From Pholis gunnellus (Eukaryota > Chordata > Actinopteri > Perciformes > Pholidae), in NCBI GenBank assembly GCA_910591455.2, contig OU342814.1, positions 21,707,268-21,771,267 on the forward strand: a stretch of DNA of 64,000 nt, written 5' to 3'. This document shows positions 23,929 through 34,700 of this stretch, piece after piece (positions within the stretch are counted from its first letter, which is position 1; the number at the start of each line of letters is the position of its first letter). The position numbers and the translations under genes were made by a program. The notes below the pieces were generated by a model that worked only from the letters and a program-made list of their open reading frames with translations, was not told the DNA's origin and made no database searches.

Positions 23929-26914
23929 ATGGGGAAGGAGAAACTCCACATCAACATCGTGGTGATCGGCCACGTCGACTCTGGCAAGTCCACCACCACG
24001 GGACACCTCATCTACAAGTGTGGAGGCATCGACAAGAGGACCATCGAGAAGTTTGAAAAAGAAGCTGCCGAGGTGAGAAGAGAAGAGAGAGACAGAGAGA
24101 GATCAGGACGTCCTATAACACACCTATAACACACCTATAACACTTCTTCTTCTCTCCCTCAGATGGGTAAGGGCTCCTTTAAGTACGCCTGGGTTCTGGA
24201 CAAGCTGAAGGCGGAGAGGGAGCGCGGCATCACCATCGACATCTCTCTGTGGAAGTTTGAGACCAGCAGATACTACGTGACCATCATCGACGCCCCGGGT
24301 CACCGGGACTTCATCAAGAACATGATCACCGGGACCTCCCAGGTCGCTCACCTGAACATTTTAAAAGTTTTGTTTGTGTTTAATATCGTTTTTTAGTTGC
24401 AGGACTTTGTTTTGATGCATTTGTTTTCAGTGGTTTAAATTTAGGAGCAATTAGTTTGAGTGTATCTCAAACCAAGTTTATCAGAATCAGCTTTATTGGC
24501 TGCGTAGCAAAGATGAACGTCTATAAGTCAGCAGGAGGCTCGTCAAAGAACACTTGTTGTTTTTTCGTCTTCAGGCAGACTGCGCCGTGCTGATCGTGGC
24601 GGCCGGCGTCGGAGAGTTCGAGGCCGGCATCTCCAAGAACGGGCAGACCCGCGAGCACGCCCTGCTGGCCTACACCCTCGGGGTGAAGCAGCTCATCGTG
24701 GGCGTCAACAAGATGGACTCCACGGAGCCCAACTACAGCCACAAGCGCTACGAGGAGATCGTGAAGGAAGTGAGCACCTACATCAAGAAGATCGGCTACA
24801 ACCCCGACACCGTCGCCTTCGTGCCCATCTCGGGCTGGAACGGGGACAACATGCTGGAGCCCAGCCCCAACGTGAGTCCGGCTCCTGTGGAACATTAATG
24901 CAAATGATGTAAAGAGTGAGTTAGAATCAAACATTTGAATAGTAATTTGCGTGGCCAGGCGGGATGAGAAGCTGCAGCTCAGAGCTCATGTTTACTTGAG
25001 TCAGCATTTCTGCAGACTTTGCCCCAAGGGAATTACCCACAATTCAGAGCAATGTGACACTAAACTAGTGGAAGTCAGAGACGTAAGAAAAAGGTAAACA
25101 AAGAGGACGGCACATGTGTGGTATTGGATTTACTCAGAACCATAAAGGATGAAAGATGGAACATGAAAACACATGAAGTGTCAAACACTTCATTTAGTTA
25201 TTGGAGCGGTTTGAAGTCAGATAAACCTCTGATGGTTCAGGGTTTGAGACCTTTGTGTTCTGCGGTATGTTGAGAAATTGTTGCTTCTGGCCACAGAAGC
25301 CGAGGTAGCAAACTGTGCACAAGAAGTCACAAATTTTCAGTTTGTTTACGTTTTAATGAATCTCAAATCATCTCCCTGTTCTATGTTGATTCTACGTCGA
25401 TCTTCCTTTATCGTGACGCACGTTGTGCTGCTGTTCTTGTGTTAAAGGTGCAAATCAAGTTTATTATAATATCAGAAAACTGCAATATCTAGCTAACATT
25501 AGCCAACCGTAAGCGACGGCTGTAGCAGCAAATATTAGTATTTTTATTGCTTATGAATTTCACATTTCTTTTCAAATTCTTCAATCAAAAGATTCTTACT
25601 TTTATTACAACATTATGATTGACCATAATAATCTAATGTCTCTCTTCTACTGAGGCCATAAGCTTCAAAACCTCTGAACCGAACGATAACTGTGTGAAAT
25701 GTACAACACAGTCCGTTATGTTCTTGTCTCCAGATGACGTGGTTTAAAGGGTGGAAGGTCAACAGGAAAGAAGGCAACGCCTCAGGGACCACGCTGCTGG
25801 AGGCTCTGGACGCCATCCAGCCACCCACCCGCCCGACCGACAAACCTCTACGTCTGCCTCTGCAGGACGTCTACAAGATAGGAGGCATGTAGCGAGACAT
25901 GAACCGTAGCAGGAGAGCGGGGGTTTGTCAAAGCTCCCTTTTAACGTCTGAACGCTCTCCGTGCTCCTCAGGTATCGGCACGGTGCCGGTGGGCCGCGTG
26001 GAGACGGGCGTGCTGAAGCCCGGCATGGTGGTGACCTTCGCGCCCGTCAACGTGACCACGGAGGTGAAGTCGGTGGAGATGCACCACGAGGCGCTGACGG
26101 AGGCGCTGCCCGGCGACAACGTGGGCTTCAACGTCAAGAACGTGTCGGTCAAGGACATCCGCCGCGGCAACGTGGCCGGAGACAGCAAGAGCGACCCGCC
26201 GCAGGAAGCCGCCATCTTCACCGCTCAGGTAGCCAAAAAATATCTTTTTATAGAAATGAAACGTGAGCTGATTAAACCAGCTGTTTAACTGTAACTATTT
26301 ATAGTCTTGAGGAACATTTGTTCACTCTGCAATTCTGTAAAAGTAATCGATGAAAGATAATCACTGAGATCTTTGTTTGACAGAGAATGTATTCTAAAGA
26401 TTTAGGAACTCTAACAGGCCGCTCACGTCGTCTCTTTGCCTCTTCGTCTCTTTGCCTTTTCGTAGGTGATCATCCTCAACCACCCGGGTCAGATCAGTGC
26501 CGGCTACGCTCCCGTGCTCGACTGTCACACCGCTCACATCGCCTGCAAGTTCGCGGAGCTCAAGGAAAAGATCGACCGGCGCTCCGGCAAGAAGCTGGAG
26601 GACAACCCCAAATCCCTCAAGTCCGGAGACGCCGCCATCGTGGACATGGTTCCCGGCAAGCCGATGTGCGTCGAGAGCTTCTCCGAGTACCCTCCACTTG
26701 GTGAGTTCCAGGTGTAGAGCCCGCTTACCTCCCTCCCATCATCAAAGGCGTTGTGTCTCTAGATGAAGCTTCTTTACTTCACCTTGCAGGTCGCTTTGCG
26801 GTGCGCGACATGCGTCAGACGGTGGCCGTCGGCGTGATCAAAGGCGTGGAGAAGAAGCTCTCCACCACCGGCAAAGTCACCAAGTCCGCCCAGAAGGCCC
26901 AGAGGACCAAATGA
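23929..26914 (+). CDS. eef1a1: Translation elongation factor 1-alpha 1, complete
   Basis: Delivers aminoacyl-tRNA to the ribosomal A site as a GTP complex. Coding exons: 23,929-24,072, 24,163-24,342, 24,575-24,871, 25,734-25,884, 25,972-26,228, 26,466-26,700 and 26,790-26,914. The total is 1,389 nt or 462 residues, the standard family length. The start sits in CACCATGG. GTPase motifs are GHVDSGKS (14-21), GITIDI (70-75), DAPGH (91-95), NKMD (153-156) and SGW (194-196). Domains II and III are intact, and the C-terminus ends in KVTKSAQKAQRTK. Exon sizes and phases match the mammalian gene as I recall it. Intron 4 (counting coding exons) has a GC donor (GGAG then GCATGT) instead of GT. The eef1a1 rather than eef1a2 call rests mainly on the cgas/ddx43/kcnq5 neighbourhood. 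Confidence 0.96.
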
Positions 26915-27620
26915 ATGTCGTGCTCCTCTGCCGACCCGAAGGTCTCCCAGGGCAGGACATCGGCCGTCCGACTCCATCCGACGATCGGCCGCTTCACCTC
27001 GATAGTCAAAGACTGGTTAATCATCACAATGCACCGCAAAAGCATTCGAAGGAAAGAACGACGTTTAGATCTCAAAGTCCTTTTGAGGCAACACTCCCGA
27101 CTCCCATTCTCAGTGGTTAGATTACCATCAACGTCACGATGTAACATCAAACTGATAGTTTTAAATGTGCACTGTTGATTTAGTTTGTGTAGATACCTTT
27201 TCGGTGCTTATGGATGTTGAGACGTTTAGAGGTACTGAGACGTATCGCCGCTCCAGCTCCTCTGGAGTCACCGGTGTCTTTTTACGTGGTTCGTGTTTTG
27301 TCCTGCTTTTAGTGTTTGTTTGCAACTCCACGGTGCTCTGTAGGAGCAAGATGTTAAAAACCATGTTCTTCCAAGTAGTAGATCAGTAGTGATTTGTTGT
27401 ATCTAAGCTAGAAAAAGCACTTAAAACAGACGGTCCACATCTGTCCCCCCCCCCCTGAGGGACTCTGAGTAGACCGCCTGTTGATCCTTAAAGCACTTTG
27501 ATTGGCGTTTTGCTGACTTTGCACTTGCACTGGAAAGCTTAAATTGGCATAAGCTGCTGCACCTTACTGTAAGATGGCATGAGCCTCTTTGCAACATTAA
27601 ACATGTTTCAACCAAAATGG
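26915..27620 (+). other. eef1a1: eef1a1 3' UTR with ATTAAA polyadenylation signal
   Basis: No coding potential. ATTAAA at 27,596-27,601 is the best polyadenylation signal. Transcription would then end about 225 bp before the cgas start codon. Confidence 0.6.
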
Positions 27621-27639
27621 TCTTTTAGTCTTTTTTTTC

Positions 27640-27842
27640 TAAGTGTGCGGCAGAGAAAGAGTCGGACCAAATGCACACTTGTGTCCACAAGATGGAGCCA
27701 TCGGCACAGGAGTTAGATCTTTGAACAGATTGTCACGTGATCCTACAAACCAGATAATCAAATGGGTGACGTGTTTTGAGCGGGCGTGTCAGAAACTCTT
27801 TACCTCTTGACGGATCAGTTTCATTCCTCTCATTGCACCGTC
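27640..27842 (+). promoter_or_regulatory. cgas: Compact cgas promoter / 5' UTR region
   Basis: About 200 bp separate the eef1a1 3' end from the cgas start. It contains GTCACGTGAT at 27,732-27,741, an E-box within one base of the TFEB-type GTCACGTGAC motif. It also has GAAAC at 27,792 and AGTTTCATTCC at 27,817, which resemble IRF/ISRE half sites in opposite orientation. These are sequence matches only; no transcription start was determined. Confidence 0.35.
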
Positions 27843-29862
27843 ATGACTGGCAGAGGGAGACCACGCAGGGCAAAGAGCCCAGACACCAAGTCTGCCAACA
27901 GCAAAACTATTCCAGAGGAAGTGTCTCTGCAGAACGGCACCGCAAAGGAAAGGAAACCAAAGGCGCAGAAAAAGGAGGAGAGCCCACTTCAAGACAGGAC
28001 CACAGAGCATTTCATAGTGGAGATCAGCAGGCAGCAAAGTGCAACTACTGACAACAAGAAGGCTCCCGTACGATGCACAAAAGCCAAAAAAAAGACAGAA
28101 CAAACTGCAGAGGAGATAAGGAAGACGCAGCCGGAGACACCAGAGGATCCTCTAAAGGCCACAAAAGTAAAAAGATGTGTTGGGAAGAAGGCCACATCCC
28201 CAGAAGAAGCTGCAGAGGAGACGACAAAGACACAGCCAGAGACACCAAAGGATCCTCTAAAGAGCATCAAAGTAAAAGGATGTGTTGGCAAAGCCAGATC
28301 ACCGGGACACATCACAGAGACGCCAAAGGAAACCCCGAGGGCTTGTGTACCACCCGTCCGGTGTGGAGACAGAGAGCACCCCGTCCTCCACACGACTCTG
28401 GAGAACCTGAAGATCAAAAGGGACGAAAGATCGGACGCGGCGGAAGTCGTCAATAAGATAGTAAAAGCTATAGTTGAGCATTTGAAAGAGAAAAGCCAGA
28501 GCTTCAAAGAAATAGAACCGCCGCTACGTACCGGAAGCTACTATGAAAACCTAAAGGTGAGTCTTCTTCAGACGCTGTATTTGGGGCCATGTGAGCACTT
28601 TGAACTACGATGTCATTTGTATAATTTGTTTGCATGCAGATTTCTAATCCCGACGAGTTCGACGTCATGCTGCCGGTTCCTGTCGACCGAGTGAACGTTG
28701 CTCCGTTCGGAGACGACGGAGCTTTTTACAGCGTGGAGTTAAAACGAGGGAAGAGTCCTCTGGAGAAATTTCAAAAGACCGGCGGCACTTTATCCGCCAG
28801 TGAGATGCTCAAAGAGTTCAGGGACGAGGTGAAGAAATCCGTCAAGCAATTTACAGGTGAGTAGAGCAACTTCTTTAAAGTCTTGGGTTGGTCTACTACC
28901 CTAATATCACAAAATCCAAAGAAACTGTCATTAGACCGCGGTTCTCACACTAGTCTATAATAATACATTCACGCAACATTTCGATTGTTTCTTTGTTCTT
29001 TCAGAATGGGAGGTGACAAAAAAGAAAAAAGGTTGCCCCGCCGTGACCCTGTTGACAAAATATCTACCGATCCCCATTTCACTGGACATCGTCCTCAGCA
29101 TCGTGGTTCAGTCCAGCTGGCCGCCTTTCACCAAAGAAGGCATCAAGATAGACGGCTGGCTGGGAACCAAAGTGAAGCAGCAATACAAGCGACTGCCGTA
29201 TTATCTCGTCCCAAAATACGAAGGCATGGGTACGGTGGAGTGTGACGGGGTCCTGGCCAAAGGTAAGCTAGTTGCTACACTGTTATGAATGAAATCCAGA
29301 ACAAAAAGAAAGCCACGGTTCAAGTTCCCCTCCGGGTGTTTTTGGCAGATGTTTGGCGGGTTTCGTTCTCACACGTTGAGAAGCTCATGCTGCTGAATCA
29401 CGGGTCGGAGAAGACGTGCTGCGAGAGAGAAGGAGAACGCTGCTGCAGGTTACAGATGTTTTAACAAACTCAAATCCTCAAGCCATCTTGAAATACAGTT
29501 ACCTCAAAGTTTCTTTTGTCTTTTCAAACAGGAAGGACTGTCTGAAGCTCCTGAAGCATCTCCTCAGTCTCTTGAAGGAGGAGGACTCTTCTTTGACCAA
29601 GTTCTGCTCGTACCACGTTAAGACCACGCTGTTACACGCCTGCTGCGCCAGAACCAAGGACGCCGACTGGAGGGCCTCGAGTCTGAGCCGCTGTTTCCTG
29701 CTCCTCCTGGGGGACTTCGTGGAACATCTGGAAAGAGGCGTTCTCCTCAACTTCTTCATCCCGACTCAGAACCTGCTCTCTGGTCCCGGTCTGAAGAAGT
29801 GCAGAAGTCTGGCTCAACGTATCGAGGCGGAACGCGACAACGGATTTCCTATTTTCAAGTGA
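27843..29862 (+). CDS. cgas: Cyclic GMP-AMP synthase (cytosolic DNA sensor), complete
   Basis: Binds cytosolic double-stranded DNA and makes 2'3'-cGAMP from ATP and GTP, which activates STING. Exons: 27,843-28,556, 28,640-28,856, 29,005-29,262, 29,349-29,448 and 29,532-29,862. The total is 1,620 nt or 539 residues. Residues 1 to about 190 form a basic Lys/Pro/Thr-rich tail. The Mab21 nucleotidyltransferase domain follows, with the GS motif at 231-232, metal-binding E244 and D246, and D338 as the third acidic residue. The zinc thumb has the family spacing: H414, C420, C421, C428. The C-terminus (FFIP ... RDNGFPIFK) matches mammalian cGAS. An upstream in-frame ATG at 27,786 would add 19 residues; the ATG at 27,843 is preferred because it begins MTGRGRPRRAKSPD. 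Nothing looks broken. Confidence 0.93.
28105..28315 (+). repeat. cgas: 105-bp in-frame tandem duplication in the cgas N-terminal tail
   Basis: CTGCAGAGGAGA recurs at 28,105 and 28,210, and GAGACACCAGAGGATCCTCT pairs with GAGACACCAAAGGATCCTCT 105 bp later. At protein level TQPETPEDPLKATKVKRCVG is followed by TQPETPKDPLKSIKVKGCVG. The period of 35 codons keeps the frame. It duplicates part of the disordered, positively charged DNA-binding tail. Confidence 0.9.
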
Positions 29863-30345
29863 TAACTGAACTCAGGGTAATAGAAATATCATTTATATAA
29901 TTTATATGTCAAAACATTGATTAAAAGTCATAGTATAGTATGTCAAATAAAGGCATGAATGAGTCATATTGAAGTTTGTTGATATTAGTCATCTTATGTG
30001 ATGACGTTTTATACGTGACATGCTATATTTTAATAACTATTTCCAAAATACTATATTATGACGGTAACATGTTATTATTGTCTATACCAACTTTTTTAGT
30101 ACAATCACATGTCAACACAACAAACTACTTCTTTAATGTCATATTATACTGTGACAAATAACACAATGGCAGTTTACATAAACGTAATCCTTTGTCTTTA
30201 TGGTTCTGTGTTGCAGGATCCGGAGCTCCATCTGGTTTATCATCCACTCCTGTCCCTGTTCTCCAGCGTGGACACATCAACACACATGACGGATTACAAG
30301 CTTTCACAATTGTTCTTTGTAAATAAATGCATTTGTTACTTTTTG
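29863..30345 (+). other. cgas: cgas 3' UTR, with a possible spliced alternative end
   Basis: A proximal AATAAA lies at 29,946-29,951. An alternative end is suggested by a donor (CTCAGG then GTAATAG) at 29,877, an acceptor (GTGTTGCAG, ending 30,216) and AATAAA at 30,322-30,327. The first form is unspliced. The second would put an intron only about 15 nt after the stop, too close to trigger junction-dependent decay. Confidence 0.4.
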
Positions 30346-30945
30346 AACTTGTCAGGTCCATTTCTGTCAGTCTAGGGGTGTGATATGTTTTAATGTATAC
30401 TGTTATAACATATTGATTAAAGTATTAGTATAACATGTTAAATAATAAAGTCATAGTATTGACTGGACTAAAGGCATGAATGCTGCTGATTTAACTTCAG
30501 TTCCAATGATTGTACAAATACCCTGAATACAACATTTTGCTAACGTTTGTACTCGAGCAGCCGGCTCCGTCGTCAGAAGTATTGACAGTGTTTCATCATA
30601 ACCGTGATGACTCGCTGTTCAGCACTTCTGCATTCATCAAACAAAGGATTATGAAACGGTTTAAGTTTTACCAGAAACTGCAGCGGCGCTCCGGCTTTTG
30701 ATTTCATGCTCGCCTATAAAAGTAACTTCCTGTTCACTGCAGACGACTTGGACTTAATCCGGGGAATCACTTCCTGTTCAGACAATTTGTTTTTTCAAAT
30801 AATTGACGGTTTGCCTTTTAGTGAATGATAATTATAAAACATTTACCTTCTAGGTTAACGTTTCCCATTATTGTGAAGGTGCAGATTTAATGATGACCGC
30901 ATCGTGAGCTTCAATAATACAGGGCGTCTTGTCTCTTTAAAAAGG
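30346..30945. other. Intergenic, convergent 3' ends of cgas and ddx43
   Basis: No coding exon seen. A TATA-like CCTATAAAAG at 30,713-30,722 is followed by two ACTTCCTGTT ETS-type motifs at 30,725 and 30,769. Confidence 0.4.
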
Positions 30946-30949
30946 AGAT

Positions 30950-31773
30950 TTTATTATAGAGGTTTCACGTCTGCATTACATAAACAAAATGTGGTCGGTG
31001 AGTTTACAGACAGAAGAAAGTGTCACATTTTAAACATTTTTTAAAACAGGAGTGCAACACAATGAGGAGTAACGGCCTCATCGGTAATCCAGCAAAAACA
31101 CAAACAAACCGCTTTCAAATCAAAGAAAACAGATAATGTACATTCAGGAGAAATCACAACACAGGTATGAGACTCTGCTTCAGCCTGTTGAGAGAAATAG
31201 AAACAAAAACACATTAGAAAATCAAGATTAGTCCTCAATTATTATTAAATTCAGAATACCAGACAGATTTAAAAATTCATTACTGGGGCGTTCAGTCAAA
31301 AATCAATCTCTGACTTCATACCTCATGAGTTGAATTTTGACTCGTTAACGTTATGAACGAGCTAGAATGTGGTTACATTTACTAGAATGATCGACCAACC
31401 ATGTGACCTGTAGGACGACCACCTCTCCTAAAGACAGACATCTTAAAAATAAACATCCAAATGATTTTCTGAAGATTATCCGGTTTCAGTTTCCACCCTC
31501 AAACTTCAGTTTTCCCATTTATTAATTAAAAAAATGCATGTATTTATTTTGGACCAAAAGTATTGAAGTGGTGGACGACCTTGTTTGTTAGCTACTTAAT
31601 CATCAGAAGAGATGTTTATTTTGGATTTCTTTAGGAGGGGAGGTCCTCTCCCGTCTCCTGATTGGTTCATGGAGCACTTTAACATGAAGGGAAAAAGCTA
31701 AAAGTAATTTCTGACTGAATGTTTGATGTCTAGCGTTAGTGTTCATGTGTGGACTTACGTGGACAGTCGTGCA
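30950..31773 (-). other. ddx43: ddx43 3' UTR with candidate polyadenylation signal
   Basis: On the - strand AATAAA lies at 30,950-30,955, about 820 bp beyond the stop codon. A nearer AATAAA is also possible around 31,517. No other coding content was seen. Confidence 0.45.
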
Positions 31774-34700
31774 TTAGAAGGCCCAGTTATCGCTTCGATC
31801 TCTGCCTCCTCTCCCTCCACCTTCTCTCCTCCCTCCTCCACCAAAACCTCCTCCTCCACCACCTTCTCTCCTCCCATAACCTCCTCCTCCTCCTCCTCTT
31901 GGAGCGGCCAAGTCTTTCTCCCTCTTGTGCTTCTCGTATCTCTCTGCCATGAGCACCAGCTCCTCGGGGACCTCCTGCAACAGGATTCACAAAGACTTCA
32001 TGCACGTTACGACGGTTCACTGGATATTTTATTAAAAACTTGATAAATGTAAATAACAACATGCTTCCTAATCAACGGCAGTAATCAGCTTTCAGGCTGT
32101 AAATACAACATTTCCTCCTGATATAGTAACGTTTATCACAATATTTTCTTCTTCAATACAAAAACTAAAGCCTTCTATGGTTTATTGATAAATACAGAAT
32201 CCTGTTGGTCAGTGAATTACCAAGACAAGATATAAACCACCATCTTTAATCATGTTCTTAACAAACTTTCTGTCACTCACATTGTATGTGTGGTCAAAAT
32301 AATAATAGTAACACTGACCTGTCCCGCTCGCTCCAGGATGTGAATCAGCTCCGGGGCCATTCTCCAGTTCTCTCTGGTGATCAGGGTAACAGCAGCGCCT
32401 GAGCGTCTGGCACATAAATGCATCGACATTAACTACTGAATACTCAGGAAGCAGAGACCGGCAGTGAGTTACAATCATGCGACCGCAGAATAAAGTGATC
32501 TGTAAACACTCTTACCCTGCTCGGCCCGTGCGGCCCACGCGGTGGACGTACTCCTCTATGTTACGTGGGAAGTCGTAGTTAAAGACGTGAGTTATGTCGA
32601 TGACGTCCAACCCTCGAGACGCCAAGTCTGTGGCGACCAGGATACGAACTCGGCCTGGAAGACGAAGAAGAAACAGTTATTCTCTGGTCAAATTAAGCCT
32701 CATCGACTTCAAGATCACCAGCTGAATGCCAACATATTTAGGTTTCAGTCCGGGTCTATTCTTAGGACTGCTCCCTCTGTAACGTACTCTCTTTAAAGTC
32801 CTTGAGGGCCTCTTCACGGTCACACTGCTCACGGTCACCATGAAGACTCTGCACAGCCAGACCCTGCAGACACATGTCGCTGGACAGGTCGTCGGCCCTG
32901 AGAGAGCACAGACATGCACACAGGAAGTAGTGTGTGTGTGTGGTTAACACCGGTATTTACCAGGAACTGTGGGTGGAAGCTAAAAGCAACAATTTACTCC
33001 CTCGTTCACGAGGCAGACGTTAGCGACTGATTCCTACTCACACAAGCTTCTTGCCCACAAAGACGAGGACTTTGTCCAGAGGCTGCATGTTTCTGATGAA
33101 GTCAAACACGTAGGACTTCTTCTCGTCTTCGTGGACGATCAGCACCGTCTGCTGCACCGTGTTAACGGCCTGAGAAACAAGGGTGGGACGAAGTGCGAAC
33201 ATTAAAGTCGACACAACAGATAAATGGTTTGACTGCATTCGTCTCCACTTACCGCCAAGTCCAGAGTGCCCACATACACCATCATGGGATTCTTCAGATA
33301 GGATTTGGCTAATCGTCTCACACCGGTGGGCCAGGTGGCACTGCATCATGGGAGTTTAAGAAGGAAGAGGAAGCTCAATCTCAACAACACGTCAAAGTAA
33401 ATCTCCATAACACTCCATACATGCTCTGCAATGTAAAAGCTTTACAGAGGGAGCTGCATCAGTACTTGTTTAAGGTGCTCCGTGTGATTTGTACCTGGTC
33501 ATGACGGTCTGTCGGTCCGGCCGGATGTCCAGGAGAATCTTCATAATCTGGGGTTCAAAGCCCATATCTAGCATCCGGTCCGCCTCGTCCAGCACCTTTT
33601 CACAACGATCAGAGTTATTAGATGCAACCTATCGGTACCGATCCATCTTTCTCTACATTGGTTTGTGCTCACACCTAAAAAGGCCCAAATGCATTCGTGT
33701 CAAAGACACTTTACACCCGAAGAATTTCACTGAGATGCACGGACACAAACGGCTCACCAAGTAGGTGATGGACTGCAGATTGATGAGCTCGTTCATCTGC
33801 AGATCGTTCAGCCGGCCCGGTGTGGCGATGACGATGTCCACGCCGCTCTTCACCAGAGCGATCTGAGCTCTCCTGTCTCCTCCGCCGTAGATACAGACAC
33901 TGAGATAAAGGACAGAGAGGAGGGAACAGTCATGGTCATGTCAAAGAAATATGAATTATATTAATATGCTAAGCTCATTCGTAATGACTTGTGATACATT
34001 AAAGACTGCTGGACCTTTTGTAGCCCTTATAGCGATACTTGCTGCACTCGGTTTCGATCTGCAGGGCGAGCTCTCTGGTGGGCGTCAGCACCAACATGCC
34101 TGGACCACCGCGCTCGGCTTTAGGCCTAAAAGAAAATAAAAGAGTAGTTTCAACGATAACATTGCTGCTTAAAGGAATCAAGATGTTAAGCTGAGGAGAC
34201 AGAAAGGAGCTGTGCTCACACAGGCTGTCCGTCCATGTGGATGAACCCTGGCAGCAGGTAAGCCAGAGTCTTCCCTGTTCCAGTCTGAGCGATGGCGATC
34301 ACGTCATCTCCACTCAGAGACACCGGCCACGCCTGAGACTGGTGAGGAACCAACAAAAAGCACCGTTGCGCATTTAGAACCAACTACATACATACATATA
34401 AATATATATAAATACACTACTGGTGTAAGACGTAAGAGAGTCCACGGATATAACAACATTCAACTTAGTGGTTAAAGGTGATATTATCTTTAATAGCTTT
34501 CATTTTCAGACGGGCAGATTGTGTCAGAGCAAATGCCCTGAGACACCACAACAGTTGTCACAATTGTGACTCAAGAGGATGCACACACACAGCTTCAGAG
34601 GTATAATCATTAAACGCAGGGCGGACCAAAGAAGAGGGTGCGGCAGTACATCTGATTAAGAACTACCACAGGATTACAGCAGGTTTGTCAACCATCTGCA

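Noticed and set aside
24872..25733. Possible intron-hosted snoRNA in eef1a1
   Set aside because: Scattered TGATG- and CTGA-like strings occur, but no C/D box pair with terminal stems or H/ACA layout could be supported.
27786..27842. Upstream in-frame ATG for cgas adding 19 residues
   Set aside because: The extra residues are not basic like the rest of the tail and overlap the IRF-like motif. The ATG at 27,843 starts a typical basic N-terminus. Not excluded.
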